This document shows positions 1-7,940 of a DNA stretch of 64,000 nucleotides, one piece after another. Both the position numbers and the translations under genes were made by a program. This DNA comes from Fibrobacter succinogenes (GTDB taxonomy: Bacteria > Fibrobacterota > Fibrobacteria > Fibrobacterales > Fibrobacteraceae). Position 1 is the stretch's first letter. Every line of letters begins with the position of its first letter. Location of the stretch: NCBI GenBank assembly GCA_902762305.1, contig CACWNW010000006.1:1-64000 (forward strand). Reading direction: 5' to 3'. Under the pieces are notes generated by a model, which had not been told where the DNA came from, did no database searches, and was given only the letters and a program-made list of their open reading frames with translations.

Positions 1-1
1 A

Positions 2-109
2 GAATTGGCCGCAGCCGAAATTACCCCGGCAACGATCCGCGTGTCTATCGGTACGGAACACTACGAAGACATTATCGCTGACCTCGAAAACGGCTTCGCG
101 GCAATCTAA
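2..109 (+). CDS. C-terminal end of a Cys/Met-metabolism PLP enzyme (MetY-like), partial
   Basis: Only the last 35 residues are in the window; the frame is open from base 2 and ends at TAA 107-109. The visible tail has the shape I-T-P-x-x-I-R-V-S-I-G-T-E-H followed by D-I-I-A-D-L, the conserved end of the Cys/Met metabolism PLP family (O-acetylhomoserine sulfhydrylase, cystathionine gamma-synthase or lyase). The complete metY at 32208 ends in a clearly related way (P-D-L-I-R-F-S-V-G-I-E and D-I-I-A-D-L). Being near cysK suggests sulfur amino acid metabolism. Which family member it is cannot be decided from this fragment. Confidence 0.75.
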   Translation, partial: ELAAAEITPATIRVSIGTEHYEDIIADLENGFAAI

Positions 110-119
110 AGAAACAATC

Positions 120-247
120 CTTTGTCGTCATGCTGACGGGCCGTAGGCCAGGAAGCATCCTGCCCAGCGGTATTTTCACCATTAGGAAATAACCGCGGGT
201 CTGGATCCTTCGCCCTATCGCCCTCGGCTTCAAGGCTAAGGATGATG
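120..247. repeat. Copies of a dispersed intergenic repeat in opposite orientations
   Basis: The stretch starting GTCATGCTGACGGG (about 128) resembles the forward repeat core GTCATCCTGA. The stretch CTGGATCCTTCGCC (201) to CTAAGGATGATG (about 245) is the reverse complement of the same element, which runs CATCATCCTTAG...GGCGAAGGATCCAG. Related forward copies lie at 14369-14414 and 55477-55512. The inverted copy runs into the upstream ATG at 242, which argues against that start for the next gene. Confidence 0.5.
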
Positions 248-268
248 TTTTTTTGTACGGAGAATGCA

Positions 269-1429
269 ATGATAGACTTCGAATACTATAACCCGGCGAA
301 AATCGTATTCGGCGAACAGAGCGAAAAGAAACTGAAGTCGCTCCTGGCCGCATACGGTGTGAAGTCGCTCCTGCTTGTGTACAGCGGCGATTTTATCAAG
401 AGCCTGGGAATTTACTCCGTCATCACAGAAGCCGTGGCGGAACTCGGCATCCGTTTCTCCGAGAACGGGAACGTGGTGCCGAACCCCTCCATTGACCTGG
501 TGCGCGAACTCGTGAAGCAGGGCAAGGAAAACGGGGTGGACTTTGTGCTCGCTGTGGGCGGTGGAAGTTCCATCGATACGGCGAAGGCTGTGTCGCTCGG
601 TATTCCTTACGAAGGCGACGTGTGGGACTTCTTTGAAAAAGGCGTCTCGCCCAAGCAGGTCTTGCCTATTGGTGTGATTGCGACGACGGCTTCGAGCGGT
701 TCCGAGACTTCGAACGCGGCAATCCTTTCGAGCGGTGAATGGAAGCTCGGCTTCGAGGATGACCGCATTATCCCGAAGTTCGCCATCATGAACCCGAAAT
801 ACACGGTGGGCCTGCCGGCATACCAGACTTTCGTGGGGATTGCGGATGTGCTTTCGCACTTGCTGGAACGCTATTTCTCGGACGAGAAGTATTCCGACAC
901 CACGGATTACCTGATCGAGGGTGCGATTCGTGCGTTGTTCGTGAATGCGGACAAGCTGCTGAAAGACCAGAAGGATGTGAACGCCCGTGGCGAAATCCAG
1001 TGGCTCGCGAGCGTGGCCCATGGCGGATTCCTGGATGCGGGGCGCCGTGCCGACTGGGGCTCCCACCGCATTGAACATGAACTTTCGGCGCAGTACAACA
1101 TCACTCACGGCGAAGGTATGGCCGTGGTGACGGTTGCCTGGACGAAGTACATGGCCGTGCGTAAACCCTGGAGGCTTGCGCTCCTTGCGAGCAGGGTTTT
1201 CGGCGTGGATTCATATAACTATAGCGAAACCGAACGTGCTTTTATTTTGTCTGAAAAGCTTTCCGATTTCTTTAAGAAGCTTGGGCTTGCGACAAAGCTT
1301 GCAGACCTTGACATTGGCGATGCCGACTTTGATGCGATGGCTGCACGTGCCACGAGAAACGGCAGTGTCGGGCACTATGTGCCGCTGGATGCTGCCGCCA
1401 TCAAGGAAATATTGGCTCTCGCCCTGTAA
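269..1429 (+). CDS. Iron-containing alcohol dehydrogenase (BDH/YqhD type)
   Basis: This 386-residue protein is a member of the group III iron-dependent alcohol dehydrogenases, which interconvert aldehydes or ketones and alcohols with NAD(P)H. Visible features are the N-terminal F-x-Y-Y-N-P-x-K-I-x-F-G motif typical of the YqhD/BdhA branch, the nucleotide-binding V-G-G-G-S-x-I-D-T-A-K-A segment near residue 93, and the metal-ligand region near residues 245-270 with S-x-H-R-I-E-H-E-L and a later I-T-H-G-E-G. The length matches YqhD (387). I chose ATG 269 because CGGAG lies six bases upstream and because the earlier in-frame ATG at 242 falls inside a dispersed repeat. Substrate is unknown; reduction of fermentation aldehydes is an inference from the family. 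Confidence 0.88.
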   Translation: MIDFEYYNPAKIVFGEQSEKKLKSLLAAYGVKSLLLVYSGDFIKSLGIYSVITEAVAELGIRFSENGNVVPNPSIDLVRELVKQGKENGVDFVLAVGGGSSIDTAKAVSLGIPYEGDVWDFFEKGVSPKQVLPIGVIATTASSGSETSNAAILSSGEWKLGFEDDRIIPKFAIMNPKYTVGLPAYQTFVGIADVLSHLLERYFSDEKYSDTTDYLIEGAIRALFVNADKLLKDQKDVNARGEIQWLASVAHGGFLDAGRRADWGSHRIEHELSAQYNITHGEGMAVVTVAWTKYMAVRKPWRLALLASRVFGVDSYNYSETERAFILSEKLSDFFKKLGLATKLADLDIGDADFDAMAARATRNGSVGHYVPLDAAAIKEILALAL

Positions 1430-1466
1430 ATGAAGAATTGTTAAACAAATAAAAAAGGACTCCTAT

Positions 1467-2393
1467 ATGTCTAGAATCTATACCTCTGCCGACCAGCTCA
1501 TTGGTCATACCCCGCTTCTCGAACTCACCCACATCGAGAAAGGTCTCGGTGCCACGATCCTCGCGAAGCTCGAATACTTCAACCCCGCCGGTTCCGTGAA
1601 GGACCGTATCGCGAAGGCGATGCTCGATGACGCCGAAAAGAGCGGCAAGCTCAAGAAGGGCGCTGTCATTATCGAACCGACTTCCGGTAACACTGGCATC
1701 GGCCTTGCCTCTGTGGCCGCTGCCCGCGGTTACCGCATCATCATCGTGATGCCCGAAACCATGAGCGTGGAACGCCGCCAGCTGATGAAGGCCTACGGTG
1801 CCGAACTCGTGCTCACCGAAGGTGCGAAGGGCATGAAGGGCGCCATCGCCAAGGCCGACGAGCTCGCTAAGGAAATCCCGAACAGCTTCATCCCGGGCCA
1901 GTTCGTGAACCCGGCCAACCCGGCTGCCCACAAGGCGACTACGGGTCCCGAAATCTGGGAAGACACCGACGGCAAGGTCGACATCTTCGTGGCCGGTGTC
2001 GGTACGGGCGGTACTGTTTCCGGTGTAGGCGAATACCTCAAGGAAAAGAACCCGAACGTGAAGGTCGTGGCTGTTGAACCGGCAAGCTCCCCGGTGCTCA
2101 GCAAGGGTACCGCAGGTTCCCACAAGATTCAGGGTATCGGCGCGGGCTTCGTTCCTGATACGCTCAATACCAAGGTCTACGACGAAATCATCGCTGTCGA
2201 GAACGAGGCTGCTTTCGAAGCCGGCCGCGAAATCGGCAAGAAGGAAGGCGTGCTGGTGGGTATCTCTTCCGGTGCAGCCCTCTGGGCCGCCAAGGAACTC
2301 GCCAAGCGTCCGGAAAACAAGGGCAAGACCATCGTCGCGCTCCTCCCGGATACCGGCGACCGTTACCTCTCTACGGCCCTGTTCGCTGAATAA
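1467..2393 (+). CDS. cysK: Cysteine synthase A (O-acetylserine sulfhydrylase)
   Basis: The 308-residue product makes L-cysteine from O-acetyl-L-serine and sulfide in the cytoplasm, using PLP. The PLP lysine lies in [10 protein letters not shown] near residue 42. The phosphate-binding and substrate loops are visible as T-S-G-N-T-G-I-G near 70 and [10 protein letters not shown] near 176, and G-I-S-S-G-A-A is near the C terminus. Length equals the family norm. An AAAGGA Shine-Dalgarno precedes the ATG. A strong hairpin terminator follows immediately, so the gene ends its transcription unit. Together with metY-like genes it forms the sulfide-assimilation capacity seen in this window. Confidence 0.95.
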   Translation: MSRIYTSADQLIGHTPLLELTHIEKGLGATILAKLEYFNPAGSVKDRIAKAMLDDAEKSGKLKKGAVIIEPTSGNTGIGLASVAAARGYRIIIVMPETMSVERRQLMKAYGAELVLTEGAKGMKGAIAKADELAKEIPNSFIPGQFVNPANPAAHKATTGPEIWEDTDGKVDIFVAGVGTGGTVSGVGEYLKEKNPNVKVVAVEPASSPVLSKGTAGSHKIQGIGAGFVPDTLNTKVYDEIIAVENEAAFEAGREIGKKEGVLVGISSGAALWAAKELAKRPENKGKTIVALLPDTGDRYLSTALFAE

Positions 2394-2419
2394 TCCAAAC
2401 ATAATCCATGATAGAAGCT

Positions 2420-2452
2420 AGGCCTTTGGGGCTCTCCCCGAAGGCCTTTTTT
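2420..2452 (+). terminator. Rho-independent terminator after cysK
   Basis: AGGCCTTTGGGG (2420-2431) pairs with the CCCCGAAGGCCT arm (2436-2447), a 12-bp stem with one G-T pair, followed by T6. It separates cysK from tmk and rules out the long upstream extension of the tmk frame to 2408. Confidence 0.92.
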
Positions 2453-2499
2453 GGTATTCGGTTCGCCTGCGGGTGCCGCATCCTTTTGTCAAGATTTTG

Positions 2500-2505
2500 C
2501 ATATT
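2500..2505 (+). promoter_or_regulatory. Candidate -10 box, seven bases before the tmk start
   Basis: CATATT is followed by exactly seven bases and then ATG 2513, with no Shine-Dalgarno between. A terminator lies upstream, so tmk needs a promoter in this 60-base gap. The first base departs from TATATT and no clear -35 is seen. Confidence 0.4.
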
Positions 2506-2512
2506 TGTTTCC

Positions 2513-3142
2513 ATGGTTACGGCAAAACGTTTTTTTACCCTGGAAGGCATCGACGGGTCGGGAAAGACGACCCAGATAGACATGCTCGTTGCCGCCCTCG
2601 AGGCGGAAGGCTATTCCGTGGTGAAACTCAGGGAACCGGGCGGAGCGAAGATTTCGGAAGGAGTCCGCGCGCTGCTGCTGGACCCGGCGTTCAAGGGCGT
2701 CATGGGCGACAAGACGGAACTCCTGCTGTACAATGCGGCCCGCGCCCAGGTTATCCATGAGATAATCCAGCCTGCGCTTGATGCGGGGAAGGTGGTGATT
2801 GCCGACAGGTTTGCCTGGAGCACGTATGCCTACCAGGGATACGCCCGCGGGCTCGGCGCCGACATGGTGCAGCGCCTGACGGAGATTACCTGCGGGGGAT
2901 GTTTCCCGGAGCTCACGGTGGTGCTCGACATCGACGTGCAGCGGGGCCGCGCGCGCACCGCGAAGCGGGGCGAGGCACCCGATCGGCTCGAGCAGGAGAA
3001 GGCGGACTTTTTCGAACGGGTGCGCCAGGGGTACCTGGCCGCGGCCCGCGAATACCCGGACTGCGTTTCGGCCATCGATGCGGACCGTGCACCTGAGGCG
3101 GTCTTCGCGGATCTGCTTCAGCTCGTGAAGTCGAGGCTTTGA
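2513..3142 (+). CDS. tmk: Thymidylate kinase
   Basis: The enzyme (209 residues) phosphorylates dTMP to dTDP with ATP. The P-loop G-I-D-G-S-G-K-T-T-Q starts near residue 10, the D-R-F variant of the DR(Y/F/H) motif is in A-D-R-F-A-W-S-T-Y-A-Y-Q-G near 98, and R-E-P-G-G-A is near 42. Length fits the family (about 205-215). The frame is open back to 2408, but that would run through the cysK terminator, so ATG 2513 is preferred. It may be leaderless. Its TGA overlaps the ATG of the next gene (ATGA), which implies translational coupling to the metallophosphoesterase. Confidence 0.93.
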   Translation: MVTAKRFFTLEGIDGSGKTTQIDMLVAALEAEGYSVVKLREPGGAKISEGVRALLLDPAFKGVMGDKTELLLYNAARAQVIHEIIQPALDAGKVVIADRFAWSTYAYQGYARGLGADMVQRLTEITCGGCFPELTVVLDIDVQRGRARTAKRGEAPDRLEQEKADFFERVRQGYLAAAREYPDCVSAIDADRAPEAVFADLLQLVKSRL

Positions 3143-4359
3143 TGATTTTCATTTTCATCCTCATTTTCGGGGTGCTGTTCCTGTTCGTGAACTTGCGGCA
3201 GGTGGCTCCCGGGAACAGGGGTAGCATTCTGGCTGGCGTGCTCGTCGTGCTGTTGCCGGTGTGCTTTGTTCTGCGCGACATGTACTGGGCGTGCGTCGGG
3301 CAGGCGTTCCTTTCGGTATGGCTGTGCGAGTCGCTGCTCCTCTATACCGGCTGGTGGATTTTCAGGCTGTGCCGGCGCGTTGCCGTGCGCAGGCCCATGG
3401 TGCTGCGTACGCGTGTCGTCGCCGCCCGCGTATTGCTTGCCGCATCCTTTTTGATTTCGGGTGCAATGTGCCTTGTGGGGTATTTCCACAATGCGGAGTA
3501 CGTTTTGCGCGAGGCGACGGTCGAGCTGGAACTTGCGCAGCCTGCGGTGGCGCCTCTCGGTACTGCATCTCACGATACTGCACTCTCCGATTCTGTCGCG
3601 ATTGATTCTGCGACTCTTGATTCCGCAGTTCCTGCTGCGCCGCGTGCCCGCAATTTTACCGCGCTGTTTTTCAGCGACCTCCATCTGGACCCGCTCTCCC
3701 GTCGCGATAAGGTGGAACGCATGTTGCACGAGGCCGACAGCATAAAGCCCGACCTGATACTTTTCGGTGGCGATTTCGCCGATATCCACGATTCCGTGCT
3801 GGTGAACCAGGGCTACGATACGCTGTTCGCAAAGTTCGCTTCGGCCGCCCGCATCGGGGCCTTTGCTGTCGGTGGCAATCACGAGGTTTATACGGAACGC
3901 GCCGGTGGCGACATCGCTGGCTTTTTGCGGCGCAGCGGCTGGGTGTTCTTGGAAGATTCTACCGTGTGTACGGAAGTCGCCTGCATCACCGGGCGCATGG
4001 ATGTGCAGAAGGCGCGTGCCCTGGACATGGACCGCATGCCGCTCTCCAAGCTCGCTGTTGCCGGGAGCGCGCTTCCCTGGCTGCTCATGGACCATCAGCC
4101 GAAGGGCGTTTCCGGGCCCGAGGACAGCGGTTTTTCGGGCCGTTTGCCGGATTTCGCGCTTTCGGGCCATACGCACGCCGGCCAGTTCTTCCCGGGAACC
4201 GTCATTATCGACTGGGTCTGGTCGCTCGCCTACGGGTTCGGCGAACTGGATTCCGTCAGGTGGCTCGTTTCCAGCGGGGTAGACAGCTGGGGCCCTCCCG
4301 TACGAGTCGGGAGCGATACCGAAATGTGGCTATTGCATTTTGTTGTGCGCCATTTGTAA
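3142..4359 (+). CDS. Membrane-anchored metallophosphoesterase (YkuE/YaeI-like)
   Basis: The 405-residue protein has about four hydrophobic segments in the first 115 residues, a Ser/Asp-rich linker (roughly 135-170), then a calcineurin-like phosphoesterase domain. All metal and catalytic motifs are present in order: S-D-L-H-L-D near 178, G-G-D-F-A-D, G-G-N-H-E, M-D-H-Q-P and S-G-H-T-H-A-G. Relatives such as YaeI and LpxG-type enzymes act on phospholipids or UDP-diacylglucosamine, but the substrate cannot be read here. The domain probably sits in the periplasm or at the membrane. Start ATG 3142 overlaps the tmk stop; a TTG one codon earlier is also open. Confidence 0.85.
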   Translation: MIFIFILIFGVLFLFVNLRQVAPGNRGSILAGVLVVLLPVCFVLRDMYWACVGQAFLSVWLCESLLLYTGWWIFRLCRRVAVRRPMVLRTRVVAARVLLAASFLISGAMCLVGYFHNAEYVLREATVELELAQPAVAPLGTASHDTALSDSVAIDSATLDSAVPAAPRARNFTALFFSDLHLDPLSRRDKVERMLHEADSIKPDLILFGGDFADIHDSVLVNQGYDTLFAKFASAARIGAFAVGGNHEVYTERAGGDIAGFLRRSGWVFLEDSTVCTEVACITGRMDVQKARALDMDRMPLSKLAVAGSALPWLLMDHQPKGVSGPEDSGFSGRLPDFALSGHTHAGQFFPGTVIIDWVWSLAYGFGELDSVRWLVSSGVDSWGPPVRVGSDTEMWLLHFVVRHL

Positions 4360-4379
4360 AAAAACATTAAAGAAAGTCG

Positions 4380-4408
4380 TTGAAACCCGCGTGGAAACTG
4401 ACTATATT
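4380..4408 (+). promoter_or_regulatory. Sigma-70 type promoter for prs
   Basis: TTGAAA (4380-4385) and TATATT (4403-4408) are separated by 17 bases, 39 bases upstream of ATG 4448. The Shine-Dalgarno AAGG of prs lies inside the predicted leader. Confidence 0.72.
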
Positions 4409-4447
4409 TGGGGTCATAAAATTCAACCCCCAAATCAAGGCGCAATT

Positions 4448-5614
4448 ATGTCAGATCGTTTTATCGTGACCGGCAACTTCACCGATGACCCGTTCGCCAT
4501 CGACATGGCCCAGTACATCGGCCTCCGTGAAGACATTTCCGACGTGGTCTCCCTGAAGACCTTCGCCAACTCCGAATTCTGCCCCCGCTACATGCTGGAT
4601 GTGGCCGACATGGAGCATATCGGCAGGCGCCTTGAGGGCAAGATCGTCCTCATCTGCTCCGTCTCGAACCACGAACGCAGCCGTAACGACTACGCCATGC
4701 GCAACTGCATTCTGGCCCGCGCCGCCAAGGACAACGGTGCTGAGCAGGTGGTGCTCGTTGAACCCGACCTGTTCTACAGCGCCCAGGACCGCGGTCCGCA
4801 CCGCATCGGCCCCCTCGAGAAGGACCGCTCGGATATCGACTTGAAGAAGTTCGACGGCCAGGCCTTCACGAGCCTCCTTTACGCCGAACTCCTCAAGAAG
4901 TCCGGTGTCGACGCCGTGGTGACGGTGCATAACCACAGCATCAAGGTGCAGAACCTCTTCAACGAAATTTTCGAAGGTCACTTCCACAACCTCATCCCGA
5001 CCGACGTTTACGCTCACTACATCAAGAGCAGCAATTTTGTGCAGACCGGCAAGGATGGCAACAACCTCGTGATTGTCTCTCCGGACAAGGGCGCCCGCCC
5101 GTTCATGAACGCCGTGTTCGACGCCCTGCAGCTCCCCGAGTGCAAGCGCGTGGTGATGGACAAGGTCCGTACCGGCGAACGCGAAATCAGCATGACCTTC
5201 AACCCGGAACTCTCTGACATCAGCATCGAGGAAATCGAAGGCAAGGACGTGATTGTGTTCGACGACATGGTGCGTACCGGCACGACGATTGTGCAGTGCT
5301 GCGAACACATCAAGAAGGGCAACCCGAACCGCGTGTGCTTCGGTGTGACGCACTTCCACACCAGTGCCGAAGCCCGCGAAAAGCTTAACAGCCCGGCTAT
5401 CGACGAAATCCTCACGACTTCCACGCTCCCGGACATCATGAACCGTGACTGCCAGGGTCGTCTGCGCAAGAAGCTCACCGTGCTCAAGCTCGGCAAGTGG
5501 ATTGCTCGCCACGTGATGCAGATGTACGGCATGGACGATGGCCGCTTCGAAAAGGACTTCTACAAGATTGATATGTCCTCGAAGAACCCGCGTTGGCCGC
5601 CTGTGTTCTTTTAA
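4448..5614 (+). CDS. prs: Ribose-phosphate pyrophosphokinase (PRPP synthetase)
   Basis: This enzyme makes 5-phosphoribosyl-1-pyrophosphate from ribose 5-phosphate and ATP for nucleotide, His and Trp synthesis. The PRPP-binding loop V-F-D-D-M-V-R-T-G-T-T is near residue 270, V-S-P-D-K-G-A is near 214, and the flexible-loop region D-K-V-R-T-G-E-R-E lies near 237. At 388 residues it is longer than the common bacterial enzyme (about 315). N-E-F is seen as N-S-E-F near 41. Start ATG 4448 has an AAGG site; the open upstream extension to 4340 crosses the promoter. Transcription probably ends in the two hairpins at 5677-5765. Confidence 0.9.
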   Translation: MSDRFIVTGNFTDDPFAIDMAQYIGLREDISDVVSLKTFANSEFCPRYMLDVADMEHIGRRLEGKIVLICSVSNHERSRNDYAMRNCILARAAKDNGAEQVVLVEPDLFYSAQDRGPHRIGPLEKDRSDIDLKKFDGQAFTSLLYAELLKKSGVDAVVTVHNHSIKVQNLFNEIFEGHFHNLIPTDVYAHYIKSSNFVQTGKDGNNLVIVSPDKGARPFMNAVFDALQLPECKRVVMDKVRTGEREISMTFNPELSDISIEEIEGKDVIVFDDMVRTGTTIVQCCEHIKKGNPNRVCFGVTHFHTSAEAREKLNSPAIDEILTTSTLPDIMNRDCQGRLRKKLTVLKLGKWIARHVMQMYGMDDGRFEKDFYKIDMSSKNPRWPPVFF

Positions 5615-5676
5615 TGAGACCGTTCGCGCTTAGTTCTGGTTTTAAATTACTCCGGTAGGCGCTCACTCTCGCAACC

Positions 5677-5698
5677 ACGCCTCGTTAATACGAGGCGT
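5677..5698. terminator. Hairpin after prs
   Basis: ACGCCTCG (5677-5684) pairs with CGAGGCGT (5691-5698), followed by TTGTTG on the plus strand. The U-run is short, so this is a weaker stop than the hairpin at 5743. Confidence 0.55.
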
Positions 5699-5742
5699 TT
5701 GTTGCTCACAAAGACCGTTCGCGGTTAATTTCAAATTTAAAG

Positions 5743-5765
5743 AGGCTCCCTTCGGAGCCTTTTTT
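5743..5765 (+). terminator. Rho-independent terminator between convergent prs and TauE/SafE genes
   Basis: AGGCTCC, loop CTTC, GGAGCCT, then T5. The sequence AGACCGTTCGCG before it (about 5711) repeats one at about 5618, so the gap holds a partial duplication. Confidence 0.85.
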
Positions 5766-5861
5766 GCTGTGGTCTGATATTATATTGAGTCCCTAGACTC
5801 GACTTTATTTGTTGGCATATTTGATTTTCATGGCAAGAATCTCTTTTGAAACCGTCTGCGT

Positions 5862-6638
5862 TTACCCGACGATGAGGTCGATAATCAGGTAGATTGCCAT
5901 CGCGATGCTACATGCGCTCACGAAATGCTGGATGAATTTGTTGCCTTTTTTGCGCTGTAAAAAGCTTCCGCAGTAGCCGCCGAGCCATGCTCCCGCGGCC
6001 ATCACGATGGCGATGGGCCAGTCGATTTTGCCTGCGATGCCGAGCGCCGTAGTGCTGACAATCAGAAACACGTTGGTTAGCGCGTTCTTGAGCGCGTTCA
6101 CGCGGATGGCGTCGAGCCCGGTGTATCGCGTGAGGGCGAAAATCTGCACGAATCCGACGCCCACCTGCACGATGCAGCCGTATATGGAAATGCATGCGAA
6201 CCCGATGGCGCCTTTCCAGGTGAGCTTTTCGGGAGGTGTCGCGGGCGGTTTGCCGAGGATGTCCTTGCGCAGGTTGCTCATCACGACGACGACGCAGATG
6301 ACGACCGCGAGGATTGCCTGGAACATCTTGTCGCCGATATGCACCAGGAAGCAGACGCCGATTCCCGTGCCTACGATGGTGGGAATGAGCAGCTGCAGGA
6401 ATATCTTCTTGTTCAGGTAGCCGTGCTTCATCAGGTTGAAGGCGCTGCTGCAGTTCCCGATGATGAGCCCAATTCGGTTGGTGCCGTTCGCGACGGTCGC
6501 GGGCATGCCGAGGAATATCATGATGGGCAGGCTAAGCGTGGAGCCGCCGCCCGCGATGCTGTTGATGAGGCTTACGATGGCGCCGAGTACGAAGAAAGCG
6601 GGATACTGCGCGTAGTCCCACCAGGGTGCGTCTATCAT
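5862..6638 (-). CDS. TauE/SafE (TSUP) family membrane permease
   Basis: This 258-residue, hydrophobic protein has about eight membrane segments. The N-terminal repeat has the family pattern N-S-I-A-G-G-G-S-T-L-S-L-P near residue 27 and A-N-G-T-N-R near 50, which is typical of TSUP permeases. Members export or import sulfite, sulfoacetate or other organosulfur anions; specificity cannot be read here. The gene is last in a minus-strand unit with the penicillin-binding protein and a lipoprotein, and its ATG overlaps the lipoprotein stop by four bases. Confidence 0.85.
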   Translation of the reverse strand: MIDAPWWDYAQYPAFFVLGAIVSLINSIAGGGSTLSLPIMIFLGMPATVANGTNRIGLIIGNCSSAFNLMKHGYLNKKIFLQLLIPTIVGTGIGVCFLVHIGDKMFQAILAVVICVVVVMSNLRKDILGKPPATPPEKLTWKGAIGFACISIYGCIVQVGVGFVQIFALTRYTGLDAIRVNALKNALTNVFLIVSTTALGIAGKIDWPIAIVMAAGAWLGGYCGSFLQRKKGNKFIQHFVSACSIAMAIYLIIDLIVG

Positions 6639-7906
6639 TTGGCGAGTTCCTTCTCGAGGAACTGCTTGTTGTCGATGACCTTCTGCCTCTGGCTATTTTC
6701 GGGGTATTCGTTGAGGCACTTCTCGAGGGGCGCGATGGCGTCTTGGAGCAGTTTCTTCTTCTTGGCGTCGTCCTTCTGCTTTTGCGCCTTCGAGAACAGC
6801 TGCGACGTGGTCTTGCGCTGCGCGTTGCAGAACGTGTTCGCGAGTTCCTGGTACTTCGCGTTCGCTTCCTTGCGGAGCTTGCTCGCCTTGAGCTTGTTCA
6901 GGATTTTCTTGGCCTCGGCGTACTTGCCCGCCTTTATGAGGTCGTCGATTTTGGCGAGCGCTTCGGCCGGGTCGTGGGACTCCCAGTACTTTGCCGCTTC
7001 GGAATCGTTGGCGGCGGCGAGGCCTGCGATGTAGTCGATGAGCGCCTGGATGTGCAGCTCATTTTCGAAATCGCGGTAGCGCATCTGCAGCTCGGCCGCC
7101 TTCTTCTGTGCTTCGGCGAATTGCGCGTGGTCATCGGCGAGCGACTTCACGGATGCGTAATCCTTCTTCGCTTTCACGAGCGTATTCTTGTAGGCGGTCG
7201 CCTTCTGCTGCTGAGCCCATCGGGTGAGCGAATCGCCTGGGGCGAGCGCGATGAGGCTGTCGGCGGTCTCGGCGACGAGGCTGTAGGCGGCCTGTGCGCG
7301 GTTCATGTTCTGTATCTGCAGCACCAGCGGTTCGAATGCCTTGATTTTTTCGGCGCGGGACTTGCCGAGCATGTTCAGCAGGGAATCGACGCGGGATTCC
7401 CACGTGCTCCAGAGCGGCTTGATGATGCGGAAACGTTCGAGGTAGGCGCTTGCGGAATCCGTGAGTCCGGAGGCGAACAGCGTGTCGGCATGCGCGAACA
7501 CCTGCGCGGCGAGTGCTGGGAAAGCGGTGTACGGGTCGGGCGCTTGCTTGCTTGCGGCTGCCGGCTGCTCTTTCGCTTGCGGTAATGTGTCGACGGGGAT
7601 GTTGTCGGGCGTGTTCAGGCGGTAGGAATCGAGTGCCTGGGAGTCGAATGCCGCCGTCTGGCCTGCGTCGGAGGGGGTTGCCTGCGGTTGCGTTGCAGCG
7701 GGTCCCGCTTCCGGATTTGTCGCCGGCGTTGTGGCGTTCTGCGCTGCGGTTTGCCCGGCATCGATCGTGGTGTCTTTCAAGAGGGCTTGCGTGCCGTTCA
7801 CGGGCTGCACGTCGGTTGCGGGGCAGGGCGCGTTCCCTGCACAGGCGGCAAGCATGAATGATGCTGTCGCCATCAGGAGTGCCTTTCCAAAAAATCTTGT
7901 TCTCAT
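6635..7906 (-). CDS. Alpha-helical lipoprotein downstream of a class A PBP
   Basis: A 423-residue protein starting M-R-T-R-F-F-G-K with a lipoprotein signal ending L-A-A-C near residue 22. A Thr/Ala/Pro/Gln-rich linker (about 25-130) precedes a helical, charged region containing repeated segments rich in Ala, Lys and Leu, consistent with TPR-like or coiled-coil helices. I do not recognise a named family. Its position directly after the PBP and its likely anchoring in the envelope suggest a role near peptidoglycan synthesis, but this is only context. GTG 7918 is also in frame, but both it and the chosen ATG 7906 lie in a heptamer repeat array, so the start is uncertain. Confidence 0.7.
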   Translation of the reverse strand: MRTRFFGKALLMATASFMLAACAGNAPCPATDVQPVNGTQALLKDTTIDAGQTAAQNATTPATNPEAGPAATQPQATPSDAGQTAAFDSQALDSYRLNTPDNIPVDTLPQAKEQPAAASKQAPDPYTAFPALAAQVFAHADTLFASGLTDSASAYLERFRIIKPLWSTWESRVDSLLNMLGKSRAEKIKAFEPLVLQIQNMNRAQAAYSLVAETADSLIALAPGDSLTRWAQQQKATAYKNTLVKAKKDYASVKSLADDHAQFAEAQKKAAELQMRYRDFENELHIQALIDYIAGLAAANDSEAAKYWESHDPAEALAKIDDLIKAGKYAEAKKILNKLKASKLRKEANAKYQELANTFCNAQRKTTSQLFSKAQKQKDDAKKKKLLQDAIAPLEKCLNEYPENSQRQKVIDNKQFLEKELAK

Positions 7907-7940
7907 CTCACATCTCACATTTTACATTTCACATTTTTTA
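7906..7940. repeat. Heptanucleotide tandem array overlapping a start region
   Basis: On the plus strand from 7906 the units read TCTCACA, TCTCACA, TTTTACA, TTTCACA, then TTTTTTA, an exact 7-base period. On the coding (minus) strand each unit offers ATG or GTG, so the array overlaps the translation start of the lipoprotein. Confidence 0.7.

Noticed and set aside
242-268. Earlier start of the alcohol dehydrogenase
   Set aside because: The ATG lies in an inverted dispersed repeat, and the 269 start has CGGAG at proper spacing and the usual family N terminus.
1401-2402. Long minus-strand frame over cysK
   Set aside because: Antisense shadow; cysK has all family motifs and a ribosome site.
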